The notes under the pieces: model-generated
What the model saw: only the letters and a program-made list of their open reading frames with translations
Told to the model about the DNA's origin: nothing
Database searches by the model: none
Made by a program: the position numbers and the translations under genes
DNA from: Natrinema halophilum
GTDB taxonomy: Archaea > Halobacteriota > Halobacteria > Halobacteriales > Natrialbaceae
Direction of reading: 5' to 3'
DNA: 64,000 nt
NCBI RefSeq assembly: GCF_013402815.2
Contig: NZ_CP058601.1
Location: 3,720,001-3,784,000, forward strand
Part shown: in pieces, positions 44,837 through 53,798 of the stretch
How positions within the stretch are numbered: the first letter of the stretch is position 1
How the letters are laid out: each line of letters begins with the position of its first letter

Positions 44837-45538
44837 TTACCTGACGTTCGTCACCGTTGTCTGTGCATCGCCGATCAGCGCGTCTTCGAGCGCAGTCCGA
44901 ACGGTCGCGGGACCGGGCTGCCCACCTGCGTCTTCGACAGTCCCGACGGATGCCGGATCGAACGATATTCCGAGGGTCCGATAGACTCCCTCGAGAACGT
45001 CCGTCAGTCTCTCGCGGTCGGCCACGAGAACGATGCCGGCAACGAGCGCAGCGTCCTGCTGAACGCGCTGAGCGATGCCAACGAGTTTTCGCGGTCGTCC
45101 GCCATCGGTTTCGTCAGCGACCGACAACGAGTGCGTTCCGGGACAGAACGAATCGTCCGGCTCCCCGCGGATCGGCTCGAGGTCGACCGATCGGAGCGCT
45201 TCCTCGATGTCGACAGTGGCCCGATCGTATCGGTCGGCTGTTCCGGTTCGGAAATCGTCGGTCGGTTCGGCGCGAGCGAACGCCAGCGTCGTCTCGCCGT
45301 CGTACGCGACTGCTCGACCACCAACGTCGCGTTCGACCGGGGGAAACCCGTGCTCCCGTGCAGCCTCGCGAGCGCGGCGGTACCCATCGAGTCGGGTATC
45401 TCGCCGGCCGAACGCAATCTGGCGGTGGGGTATCCAGACGCGGACGGCGCACTCGCCGCCGGCGGCGACGGACAGCAATCGGTGATTCACGTCGCGGTCG
45501 GCCGCGATCGTCGCTGCTCGGCCGCGAAACACGCGCAT
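44837..45538 (-). CDS. Lipoate-protein ligase A-like protein
   Basis: 233 residues of the biotin/lipoate protein ligase fold: HRQIAFGRRDTRLDGYRRAR, the conserved RDVGGRAVAYDGETTLAFA (lipoate/adenylate loop) and LVGIAQRVQQDAALVAGIVL with the usual catalytic Lys in RKLVGIA. Attaches lipoyl or octanoyl groups to E2 or GcvH subunits; a stand-alone protein without the C-terminal accessory domain. ATG at MRVFRGRA; the open frame runs eight codons further. Divergent from the M23-like gene, 58 bp apart. Confidence 0.87.
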   Translation of the reverse strand: MRVFRGRAATIAADRDVNHRLLSVAAGGECAVRVWIPHRQIAFGRRDTRLDGYRRAREAAREHGFPPVERDVGGRAVAYDGETTLAFARAEPTDDFRTGTADRYDRATVDIEEALRSVDLEPIRGEPDDSFCPGTHSLSVADETDGGRPRKLVGIAQRVQQDAALVAGIVLVADRERLTDVLEGVYRTLGISFDPASVGTVEDAGGQPGPATVRTALEDALIGDAQTTVTNVR

Positions 45539-45596
45539 AGTGGACCGTCGAACGCGATGCACCTAAACACTCCCGTCACCCATATCACGGTAATCG

Positions 45597-46484
45597 ATGG
45601 CTGTCACCCTTTCAGAAGACACGTTAGCGCAGTATGAGCGGTTCTCGCTGTACAACTCCCCGTATCCGGCCCACGACGGTGGCCGTGCGATCGATCTGTA
45701 TCCCGGAACGCAGGTCGATGGCCGGACCACTGTCGCGCCGAGCCCGGTCGCCGGCTCCGTCCGCGAGACTCGAACCGTCCGTGCGCCGCCGAAACCCTAC
45801 GCACCCGACCACGACCATCTGATTCTGATCGACTGCGATGGCCCCGGCCCGGTCGAGGGATTGACGGCCCGCGTCCTCCATGTCGAGCCGGCGGTCGAGG
45901 CCGGCGACCGAGTCGCTTGCGGTGACTCCCTGGGTCGCCTCGTCCGAGCGGGGTTTTTCGCACCGTGGGTCGACAATCACCTCCACGTCGGCTTCCGCGA
46001 ACCCGATCAGAATCCCTATCGTGCGTCGGGATCGCTGCCGATCGAACTCGACTGTTCGATCCGTTCGCTCGCGTGGGACGGGACCGGCCAGGTCGTCTCG
46101 AGCGGTGACACCTACGCGGTGCTGAACGCGCCCGCCCATCCCGACCCGGGAACGAGTTTCGTCGGTGTGCGGATCGACGGCGGTGGCGTCGTAGACGGGG
46201 GATTGCCCCACTACGAGGGAGGTGGGATACTCGATCGAGACGGAGAACCGGAGAGCCGCTGCGAACCCGTGGTTTCGTTAAACGGCGACCGACTTGGCGT
46301 GGTCGACGGCCGGACGGTCGCGTGGGACGACGTGACCGTTACGGCAAACGACGAGCCGATCACCGGACTGTCGCTGTTCTGCGCTCGGGACGGCGATTTC
46401 GGCGCGAAATTGATCTGCCCGGATCGCTCGTTCGAAACCGGGGAGCGAATTCGCGTTCGCGTTCGCTCGAGCGAGGTCGCCTGA
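45597..46484 (+). CDS. M23-like (LytM fold) protein
   Basis: 295 residues. The N-terminal half looks like an M23/LytM beta-barrel: H26 and D33 in HDGGRAIDLYPGT, PVAGSVRETRTV, then VEPAVEAGDRVACGDSLGRL and the metal-binding His pair in WVDNHLHVGFREP. No signal peptide, lipobox or membrane helix is visible, so it is probably cytoplasmic, where no murein exists. The C-terminal half (SFVGVRIDGGGVVDGGLPHY, LICPDRSFETGERIRVRV) has beta-rich sequence with no known family. It may bind metal or act on an unknown polymer; the active-site set is only partly matched. Confidence 0.72.
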   Translation: MAVTLSEDTLAQYERFSLYNSPYPAHDGGRAIDLYPGTQVDGRTTVAPSPVAGSVRETRTVRAPPKPYAPDHDHLILIDCDGPGPVEGLTARVLHVEPAVEAGDRVACGDSLGRLVRAGFFAPWVDNHLHVGFREPDQNPYRASGSLPIELDCSIRSLAWDGTGQVVSSGDTYAVLNAPAHPDPGTSFVGVRIDGGGVVDGGLPHYEGGGILDRDGEPESRCEPVVSLNGDRLGVVDGRTVAWDDVTVTANDEPITGLSLFCARDGDFGAKLICPDRSFETGERIRVRVRSSEVA

Positions 46485-46668
46485 CCGATCCCTCGATCAA
46501 CGGGCGCTGATTTTCGTCACGTGGCAGCCGGCTTTTCCCGTAAACGCCGCCGTCGAAACCGGACGTAGCGGGGAGCCGTGGGGACGGTGGAACGTCCGAC
46601 CGACGGGCCCGAAATTTGCCACAGCGCCCTTCTGTCTGTGGGACCGACTCTTCGGTGATCACGTTCGT

Positions 46669-47107
46669 TCACCGGCGTTCGCGATGGGCTGCTTTGGCCT
46701 GCTGATAGGCGTCGTCACGAACGTTGTCCCAGTACGTCTCGGTAATCATGGCAGCGGCCCGTTCGTCCGGGTCGGCCCAGGGCTGAGGGTCGCGCTCCTT
46801 GCCGTCCTCGTCGTTCTTTTTTCGCCGGGGTACTTCGCGTAGCGCATCGCGCGTGTATACCCCATCTGAAGGTACTTTCGGGCCATGTCCATCCCCGGAA
46901 ACTCGTCGTCCTCGCGGTAGCGTTCGTACTGTTCGCAGATCGCCGTCGCAGACTCGCGACCGCTTGAGCGTCCGCGTACGACCTCAGCGGGAGGAGTTCG
47001 CTTTTGTACGGTTCGATCTTAAACACGTCCGATTCGCCGCGGCCGATTTCGTACTGGTCTGGGTGATCACGGACATCGGTACCGTATTCGGGGTCGTTAT
47101 CACTCAT
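46669..47107 (-). pseudogene. DUF4385-family gene with two frameshifts
   Basis: Frame 1 gives MSDNDPEYGTDVRDHPDQYE and IGRGESDVFKIEPYKSELLP, typical of DUF4385. The match then moves to another frame: SATAICEQYERYREDDEFPG, MDMARKYLQMGYTRAMRYAK and YPG. After a run of six As (minus strand) it moves again: NDEDGKERDPQPWADPDERA, AAMITETYWDNVRDDAYQQA, then KAAHRERR and a stop. All blocks are in order, so one gene is broken by two small indels, one in a homopolymer. Real decay or sequencing error cannot be told apart here. Confidence 0.8.
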
Positions 47108-47258
47108 CGATCTCACCTCGAAAACGGGACTCTCCGATGAACGGGTGATCTGCTGTGGAGGACGGTGTCAACACGACGGTCCGGACACAGATGAATCCTC
47201 GAGAACGGATACACCGAGAAACGGAGTCGTAAAGACGATCGGTGGCTGACGCCAGCAT

Positions 47259-47750
47259 ATGACCGAGGAAATGCAGGCCCTGATCGAGGAGTACGGCGAC
47301 ATCGAGAGCGTCCTTCAGCACTTCCTCGACGAGAACCAGGAGTTCCTCTCCTGGCTCGGTACGACGGTCGAGCACATCGGCGACGGAACGATGACCCTCG
47401 CTATTCCGTACGACGACAAATTGACCAACGTCCGTCCGAACGCACCGGACGACCGCCGACCGGATCTCCACGGTGGCGTCGCCGCGACTCTCATCGATAC
47501 CGTCGGCGGCTTCTCGCTGTGGACGGCGATCGAAGACGAAGACCCGTTCAGCGTCGGCAGTGCGACGATCAACCTGAACGTCAACTATCTCCGCCCGGCA
47601 ACGGGTGATCTCACGGCGACGGCGAACGTGATCCGAGTTGGACAGAGCGTCGGAGTCAGCGAGATCACCGTCGAAAGCACGACACCGGACGGGGAGACGA
47701 AGGCCGTGGCGACCGGCCAGGGAGCCTATCGAGTGTTCCGACACGGGTAA
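47259..47750 (+). CDS. PaaI-type hotdog-fold thioesterase
   Basis: 163 residues with the hotdog signature: DLHGGVAATLIDTVGGFSLW (catalytic HGG region) and INLNVNYLRPATGDLTATAN. Hydrolyses acyl- or aryl-CoA thioesters; PaaI-like members act in phenylacetate or acyl-CoA clearance. Start at MTEEMQALIEEYGD, a normal N-terminal helix. Monocistronic. Confidence 0.91.
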   Translation: MTEEMQALIEEYGDIESVLQHFLDENQEFLSWLGTTVEHIGDGTMTLAIPYDDKLTNVRPNAPDDRRPDLHGGVAATLIDTVGGFSLWTAIEDEDPFSVGSATINLNVNYLRPATGDLTATANVIRVGQSVGVSEITVESTTPDGETKAVATGQGAYRVFRHG

Positions 47751-47781
47751 GCGACGATCAGGTGCGCTGGCGTCGTGATGG

Positions 47782-47946
47782 TCACGAGTCGGCGATCAGT
47801 CTCCGAAGACGTATCAAAAGGAGTACCGTCACGAGGCCGAACCCGGCAGCGAGCAGATTCGCGCTCGACGCGACGAAGTACCAGAGCGCGTACGCACTGG
47901 CCGCTATTCCCAGCACGTACGCCGACCGCAACTGTCGTTCGTTCAT
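47782..47946 (-). CDS. Small two-helix membrane protein
   Basis: 54 residues, two predicted membrane helices (RSAYVLGIAASAYALWYFVA, LLAAGFGLVTVLLLIRL) with a basic end. Compact, codon use like neighbours, so probably real although no family is known to me. On the same strand as the isochorismatase-like gene, 130 bp downstream of it, so possibly co-transcribed. Confidence 0.6.
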   Translation of the reverse strand: MNERQLRSAYVLGIAASAYALWYFVASSANLLAAGFGLVTVLLLIRLRRLIADS

Positions 47947-48076
47947 ACGGGGCCCTCTCCGGTCTCCGTTCCGGGTCGCGGTCTCCTCACTCGTCCCGCG
48001 AGAGGCGACTGTACCGTCGCCGTGACGACCCGTTGGAGCTGACGCGACGAATCGTCGGGAAAGACGTGCGGATACG

Positions 48077-48649
48077 TCACGCGAACGTGATGGTTTCGCT
48101 CGGTTCGACCTCTCCGAACAGCCACGCGGCGTGTTCGAGGGCGTACTCGTGGTGGTCGTCTTCGATCGCACCGATGCAATCTTCGACCAGTATCGGGCGG
48201 AAGTCCCGAATTCCCGCGCTGCCGCCTGTGTGGAGGACGCAGACGTTCGCGAGGGTACCACAGATAACGAGGGTTTTGATTCCGTGAGCGTTCAACCACC
48301 CTTCGAGTTCGGTGTTGTAGAAGGCGTCGTAGGTGTGTTTTTCGACGACGTGGTCTGCGTCCTCGACGGGAAGCTCGTCGACGATTTCGGCCTCCCACGA
48401 TCCCTCGAGAACGTGTTCGCCCCACTGCTCGAACTCGTCGTAATAGTGGGCCTCCTCGAACTGTTCGGGCGTGTGGACATCACGGGTAAAGATGACCTGC
48501 GTTCCGGCCTCCCGAGCTCGGTCGACCAGGGCTGCGATCGGTTCGATAACGTCCTCGCTGCCCGGCGCGTACAGCGAGCCGTCCGGGTGACAGAACCCGT
48601 TTTGCATGTCGACGACCACCACAGCGGTTCGATCTGGCTCGAGGCGCAT
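48077..48649 (-). CDS. Isochorismatase/nicotinamidase-like hydrolase
   Basis: 190 residues. Catalytic triad visible: D14 in VVVVDMQNGFCHPDG, Lys in VVEKHTYDAFYNTEL and Cys in LVICGTLANVCVLHT with the preceding cis-peptide. Several haloarchaeal members are nicotinamidases; given nadABC and pncB in the same window, deamidation of nicotinamide is a reasonable guess, but metal-binding His are not clear enough to decide. Confidence 0.88.
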   Translation of the reverse strand: MRLEPDRTAVVVVDMQNGFCHPDGSLYAPGSEDVIEPIAALVDRAREAGTQVIFTRDVHTPEQFEEAHYYDEFEQWGEHVLEGSWEAEIVDELPVEDADHVVEKHTYDAFYNTELEGWLNAHGIKTLVICGTLANVCVLHTGGSAGIRDFRPILVEDCIGAIEDDHHEYALEHAAWLFGEVEPSETITFA

Positions 48650-48928
48650 AGCTAAACGGTCCTACGGACGGAACCGTAAAAACGTTCGCGCCAGGTTCCT
48701 GGTCCACGGTGTCGGGAAAGCCGACGACGATCGCATTGTCGATCGGGGACGAGTCGTTCCCGATCCGGCAACAGTCAGAACGGCTGTGAGTGGGTATCGA
48801 TCGAAGTGGGTACGCGAGTCTGCGATCGGAATCCGGACGGTTACGTGAATCCGCTTCGTTTCTCATCGTCCCCGGAATCCGTCCTCTGGGATTATTGCGC
48901 CTGGGAGCGAGCATACATACGGAGGAGA

Positions 48929-49993
48929 ATGACCACCCAAACCAGACGGGAGCCGGATTCGGACGAATTCCCGGCAGACGCGGCGCTGGCGGATCAAGCG
49001 GCGTTCCTGCTTCGGTACGCTATTCTGGCGCCCTCGAGTCACAACTCCCAACCGTGGACGTTTGCCGTTGTGGACGGGGAAATACGGATCTACGCCGACG
49101 AGTCTCGACGACTCTCTATCGCCGATCCAGACGGTCGCGAACTGGACGTGAGTGTCGGCTGTGCGCTGGAGAACCTGCTCGTCGCAATTGAGCATTTTGG
49201 ACTCGGCTATTCGGTCGAGTACGCACCCGACAATGGCGGCCAGCGGGACGGCGAAGACCCGGACGGGCAGACCGTGCCGGGAGCGACCAAACGAGCAGGT
49301 GCTGAACCATACCACCACGCGGCAACGGTCACGGTCGAGCCGACCTCGGATAATTCGTCTTCGCGTGACCCTGTCCTGTTCGACGCGATTACCGAGCGTC
49401 GGACCAATCACCGACCCTTTACGGATCGCGCTATTCCGCAGACCCTTTTCGACCGGTTCGAAACGTGCGTGACCGGTGAGCAGATCGGGATCGAGTTCGT
49501 CACCGACTCGTCGGTCCGCTCGGACATTGCGGCCCTGCAAACCCGGGCCGACGAGCGACAGTTCGCAAACCCGGACTACCGGGCCGAACTCGGCCGCTGG
49601 ATCGGGTCCGGCGCGCTCGGAGCGAACTGGCTCACAGCCCGGATCGGACAGTTGGCGGTTCGGCACCTCGACATCGGCGAACGCGAGGGCCAGAAGGACT
49701 CCACGTTGCTCACGAGCGCACCTGCTATCGCCGTCGTGACAGCCGAGAGGGATACCCTCGAGTCCCGCCTCAGAGTCGGACAGACGTTCGAACGGATCGC
49801 GCTGCTGGCGACGATCGAGGGCCTCGCGGTCCACCCGATGAGTCAAATTCTGGAGGTACCAGCGTTCAGTGAGGAGCTTACAGCTATAGCGGGTCTCACA
49901 GAGTCGATACCCCTGCACCTCTTTCGACTCGGATACGCCGAGTCGGATTCGACGCGAACACCCAGACGACCGCTCGAGGACATGCTCCGGTGA
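48929..49993 (+). CDS. Nitroreductase-like FMN oxidoreductase (Acg type)
   Basis: 354 residues with the nitroreductase pattern twice: LRYAILAPSSHNSQPWTFAV with the FMN-binding SSHNSQPW, and a second module (ITERRTNHRPFTDRAIPQTL, WIGSGALGANWLTARIG, LATIEGLAVHPMSQILEVPA). This Acg-like duplication is typical of proteins that bind FMN but lack simple nitroreductase activity. Start fixed by GGAGGAG seven bases upstream of the ATG. Convergent with the membrane/HTH pair. Confidence 0.85.
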   Translation: MTTQTRREPDSDEFPADAALADQAAFLLRYAILAPSSHNSQPWTFAVVDGEIRIYADESRRLSIADPDGRELDVSVGCALENLLVAIEHFGLGYSVEYAPDNGGQRDGEDPDGQTVPGATKRAGAEPYHHAATVTVEPTSDNSSSRDPVLFDAITERRTNHRPFTDRAIPQTLFDRFETCVTGEQIGIEFVTDSSVRSDIAALQTRADERQFANPDYRAELGRWIGSGALGANWLTARIGQLAVRHLDIGEREGQKDSTLLTSAPAIAVVTAERDTLESRLRVGQTFERIALLATIEGLAVHPMSQILEVPAFSEELTAIAGLTESIPLHLFRLGYAESDSTRTPRRPLEDMLR

Positions 49994-50124
49994 TCGCCGG
50001 GCGGTCGTGGTCGTATCCGCCAACTGATGGGCACAAGCCGGCATGCTGGAACACCATATCGGTCCTCGAACGACCCGGACGAACGGCGTGCACTCGTCGA
50101 CCACCCTCACTCGACGCGTTGGGG

Positions 50125-50706
50125 CTAACGAGGAACTCCCGCTTTGTCGTCCGCCGCGGGGCTGGTTCTGAGTTGTCCCTGGAGATAGCGTTCACCGCGC
50201 CGCGTTAGCCCGTACTTGCCTCGTTCGACTTTCTCCACGAGCCCGTGTGACTCGAGTTCGATCAGGCGACGGTTTACCTCCTTCCGGCTGAAGCCGGTGT
50301 TGAAGGCGACGATGGCCGGTGTCAGGACGAGGCCCGTGCCGTGGAACGTGGCGAGAATCTCGTCGTCCATCGGTGTCATCCACTCGGCCGGTTCTCGAAT
50401 CCGGGACGGTTCACTCAGCAACGCGCGCGCCCACTCCGTCGTCCGTACGTCGTTCGCCACGGGATCGTAGAGACCAAAGACGACCAGCAGGGCGGCTGTC
50501 CCGTGGACCCAGTGGACGAGCGACGGTGCCACCAGTTCGGCGACCGGTCCGCCGATCACGGCCAGAACCAGTCCGCCGACGGTGAGGAGAACGATCCGAC
50601 GGTACGCCGTTACAGACAGTTCGAGCGAGAGGAAGTACAGAAGTTCCAGGGCGACGACGATACCGATCACCAGATTGTAGCTGGCGAAGGGCGTCAGTCC
50701 GTTCAC
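50125..50706 (-). CDS. Membrane protein with C-terminal winged helix
   Basis: 193 residues: three membrane helices (NLVIGIVVALELLYFLSLEL, RRIVLLTVGGLVLAVIGGPV, LVHWVHGTAALLVVFGLY) then a cytoplasmic winged helix (DEILATFHGTGLVLTPAIVA, FSRKEVNRRLIELESHGLVE, RGKYGLTRRGERYL). A membrane-tethered one-component regulator is the simplest reading. Its GTG overlaps the stop of the upstream gene (GTGA), so they are made as a pair. No family name recalled. Confidence 0.82.
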   Translation of the reverse strand: MNGLTPFASYNLVIGIVVALELLYFLSLELSVTAYRRIVLLTVGGLVLAVIGGPVAELVAPSLVHWVHGTAALLVVFGLYDPVANDVRTTEWARALLSEPSRIREPAEWMTPMDDEILATFHGTGLVLTPAIVAFNTGFSRKEVNRRLIELESHGLVEKVERGKYGLTRRGERYLQGQLRTSPAADDKAGVPR

Positions 50707-51041
50707 GACAGATCCCCACTCGATCGATTGCGGTGAAGCTGTCGGTGCCGGAGTATCAACAACCCGAGAAAAACTGCGATAGTCGTGTTCACCGTGCTTC
50801 GAAGCACGTGGAGGGCCAGCGGCTCCGGGCCGGTAACGAGCAGCGTCGCGTGGTATATCGTCAGTGCGACCATCCCGAGCGAAAGGATCGCGATCGCCGT
50901 TCCGAAGGGCGAGTTCCGAAAAATCTCCCAGGAAAGGAGCGCGAGTACGCCGGCCCCGGTCCCGGCAGAGATCGCGAAGGGGATACCGATGAGGTGGATG
51001 ACGGAGTGAGTCACGATGCGGGCTTTGGCTCCGAGAGTCAT
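50703..51041 (-). CDS. Four-helix membrane protein
   Basis: 112 residues, four predicted membrane helices (VIHLIGIPFAISAGTGAGVL, GTAIAILSLGMVALTIYHAT, VLRSTVNTTIAVFLGLLILR) with few charged loops. No family known. First gene of a coupled pair with the membrane winged-helix protein, so it may be its sensory partner. Start at MTLGAKARIV. Confidence 0.78.
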   Translation of the reverse strand: MTLGAKARIVTHSVIHLIGIPFAISAGTGAGVLALLSWEIFRNSPFGTAIAILSLGMVALTIYHATLLVTGPEPLALHVLRSTVNTTIAVFLGLLILRHRQLHRNRSSGDLS

Positions 51042-51297
51042 TACGCTGCGGCATGGGATTTCACCGCCGCATCGGCGACCGGATTGCGCCGCAATTCCGT
51101 ATTACTGTATCGAACGATGCCGGTTCCGGTTCATCGCGGTCGAAACCCGCCGTTCAGTCCACCGGTAAATCCTGTGTAACGGTCCTCGCTGATCAGTCGT
51201 GTCCCGATTGGCTGCCTCGAGAAACGTCCTCACCGTTTGGCCGACGCGTCGTGGGGAGTGGATAACAAAACTACACCGAGCCCACCGATCGACCGCT

Positions 51298-51651
51298 ATG
51301 GCACTGACACAGATCGATCACGTCAGCGAGAACGAAGCGATGCAGGAGTGCATCGACAGTTGCTTCGAATGCGTACAGGCCTGCGAGTGGTGTGCCGACG
51401 AGTGCGCCGACGAGGGCGAAGAGATGGCCGAGTGTCTGCGGCTCTGCCGGGATGTCGCCGACCTTGCGGAGAAACACGCGCGCTTCATGGCTCGCGATTC
51501 CGCTTTCAGAACGGATCTCGCCGGGATCACCGCCGACGCCTGCGAGGAATGCGCGGATGAATGCGAGCGACACGACGCCGAGCACTGCCAGGTCTGTGCG
51601 GACGTCCTCCGCGATTGTGCGGAGACCTGCCGGAACATGGCGTCGGCCTGA
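51298..51651 (+). CDS. Four-helix bundle copper-storage-like protein (DUF326)
   Basis: 117 residues with 15 Cys in a helical pattern (ECIDSCFECVQACEWCADEC, AECLRLCRDVADLAEKHARF, ACEECADECERHDAEHCQVC, CAETCRNMASA). Matches bacterial Csp/DUF326 four-helix bundles that hold many Cu(I) ions in the cytoplasm. No signal peptide, so cytosolic. Buffering copper or another soft metal is the likely role. It is 240 bp before the GH15 operon on the same strand, with no obvious functional link. Confidence 0.9.
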   Translation: MALTQIDHVSENEAMQECIDSCFECVQACEWCADECADEGEEMAECLRLCRDVADLAEKHARFMARDSAFRTDLAGITADACEECADECERHDAEHCQVCADVLRDCAETCRNMASA

Positions 51652-51890
51652 ACGCCCGATCGCTGCTCTGGTACGGTCTCGAGGCGGCGGTGCTGTGAAT
51701 CGCCGTCGTCTCGGGCGTTGGCCCCGCGGGCAGTACCGGAAACGACGCGGTTATCGCGGCTACCGTCGCCCCCGACTCCCCTTCGTATGACTGCCCAAAT
51801 GGGAACCTGATCCAGCGACAAAACATCAGTCACCTGTTGATACCCGCCCTGTGAGTGCGGCGACATACTCACATAGCACATCTGTTGCCC

Positions 51891-53798
51891 ATGCAGTACA
51901 AACGCCTCGACGAATACGGCGCGATCGGCGATAGGAACGCGATTGCCCTGGTTGGCCGTGACGGCTCGATCGACTGGTGTCCGTTCCCACACGTCGAGTC
52001 CCCGAGCGTCTTCGCCGCACTGCTTGACGCCGACCGCGGCGGACACTTCGCCGTCCGTCCCGCACAGTCGTTCGACTCCGTCCAGCGGTATCGCGACCGG
52101 ACGAACGTCCTCGAGACGACGTTCCAATCTGCCGGCGGAAGTGCGACAGTGACGGACTTCATGCCCGTCGACGATGCCACCGGTTCGACGGACCTCCCAC
52201 CGGCCGTCTACCGGAAACTGGACTGCGAGACCGGTCCGCTCGAACTCGAAGTCGCGTTCGAACCGCGCTTCGACTACGCGCGAGACGTCCCCGAGATCGA
52301 ACCCGTCGCCGACGGCGTCGTCGCGGTCGGAGACGACGAGCGGGCCGTCCTCTCGAGCGATGTGTCGCTCGCACCGTCGGCGGACGGCCGCGAAGCGTCC
52401 GGAACGGTAACGCTCGAGCCCGGCGAGACGCGCTGGCTGGTTCTCGGTTACGACGAGGCGATTCCACTCGAGCCGTCAAAGCATCGGGAAACCCTCGAAG
52501 GCGTCGTCGATTACTGGCGGGAGTGGACCCACGACTGCGACGAGACGGACTGTCCGGTCGGCGGTCCGTGGCACGACCTCGCGATCCGTTCGTCGCTCGT
52601 GCTCAAGCTTCTCCTCCACGGGGATACCGGCGCGGTGTGTGCGGCTCCGACGACCTCGCTGCCGGAGGACCTCGGCGGCGTCCGCAACTGGGACTATCGA
52701 TTCAACTGGATCCGCGACGCAGCCTTCACCGTCCGCGCGCTCTCCGAACTGGGTCACCTCGAGGAGGCCCGGTCGTACTTTCAACTGTGTCTCGACCATT
52801 GCCGGCATCACGACCCCGGGTCGGTTCCGCCGGTCTACGGACTCCACGGCGGGAGCGATCTCGACGAACGCATCCTCGATCACCTCGAGGGATACCGTGA
52901 ATCCGCCCCCGTGCGAATCGGCAACGCAGCCCGGAAGCAACACCAGCTCGACGTCTACGGCGAGTTGATCCTCGCGATATACGAGAGCGTTCGGTACGGC
53001 GAGGCGGTGACGACCGACGATTGGGCGGTGATGTGCGACCTCATCGATTACGTTTGCGAGGGGTGGGACGAACCCGACGCCGGCATCTGGGAGATGCGCA
53101 CCGACCACGAGCAGTTCGTCTACTCGAAGCTCATGTGCTGGACGGCGCTGGACCGCGGCATCGACCTCGCCGAGGCGGCCGACGACGTCGACGCACCCCT
53201 CGAGCGGTGGCGGACGTGCCGAGCGGAGGTCCGAGAGGCGATCCTCGACCGGGGATTCAGCGAGCGGACGACCAGTTTCGTGCGGTCGTTCGGCGACGAC
53301 GATACGCTCGACGCGGCGAACCTGCTCGTCTCGGTCGTCGGCTTCCTCCCGCCTGACGACCATCGCGTTCAGGGAACGATTGATGCGACGCTGGCCCGGC
53401 TGGCGACCGACGACGGACTCGTTCGGCGCTACGAGGGCAACGACGGCCTCCCCGGCACTGGGAGTCCGTTCGTCGTTAGCTCGCTATGGCTCGTCACCGC
53501 GCTCGCACTGTCCGGGCGGACCGACGAGGCGGCCGACCGTTTCGAGTCCATTCTCGAGTACGCAAGCCCGCTGGGGCTCCTGGCCGAGGCGGTCGATCCC
53601 GAAACCGGCGAGCAGCGCGGCAACTACCCGCAAGCGTACAGCCACATCGGGCTCATTAACGGGGCACTCTCCCTCGCCGACGCGGACGACTCGATCGACG
53701 GTCCGCCGGCTTCGCCGGCCCCGCTGGGCCGCGACGAATCGATCGCCGACGTCGCCGCAGACCAGGAAATCGTCCGACGGCAGACCGACACGAAGTGA
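51891..53798 (+). CDS. GH15 glycoside hydrolase (glucoamylase/trehalase type)
   Basis: 635 residues. N-terminal beta-sandwich (YGAIGDRNAIALVGRDGSID), then the (alpha/alpha)6 catalytic barrel: NWDYRFNWIRDAAFTVRAL, general acid in GIWEMRTDHEQFVYSKLMCW and base region NYPQAYSHIGLINGALSLA. Hydrolyses terminal alpha-glucosidic bonds; many archaeal GH15 proteins act on trehalose or maltose. No signal peptide, so internal. First gene of a unit with the VKOR/SPW protein (0-bp gap) and the SDR. Confidence 0.93.
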   Translation: MQYKRLDEYGAIGDRNAIALVGRDGSIDWCPFPHVESPSVFAALLDADRGGHFAVRPAQSFDSVQRYRDRTNVLETTFQSAGGSATVTDFMPVDDATGSTDLPPAVYRKLDCETGPLELEVAFEPRFDYARDVPEIEPVADGVVAVGDDERAVLSSDVSLAPSADGREASGTVTLEPGETRWLVLGYDEAIPLEPSKHRETLEGVVDYWREWTHDCDETDCPVGGPWHDLAIRSSLVLKLLLHGDTGAVCAAPTTSLPEDLGGVRNWDYRFNWIRDAAFTVRALSELGHLEEARSYFQLCLDHCRHHDPGSVPPVYGLHGGSDLDERILDHLEGYRESAPVRIGNAARKQHQLDVYGELILAIYESVRYGEAVTTDDWAVMCDLIDYVCEGWDEPDAGIWEMRTDHEQFVYSKLMCWTALDRGIDLAEAADDVDAPLERWRTCRAEVREAILDRGFSERTTSFVRSFGDDDTLDAANLLVSVVGFLPPDDHRVQGTIDATLARLATDDGLVRRYEGNDGLPGTGSPFVVSSLWLVTALALSGRTDEAADRFESILEYASPLGLLAEAVDPETGEQRGNYPQAYSHIGLINGALSLADADDSIDGPPASPAPLGRDESIADVAADQEIVRRQTDTK

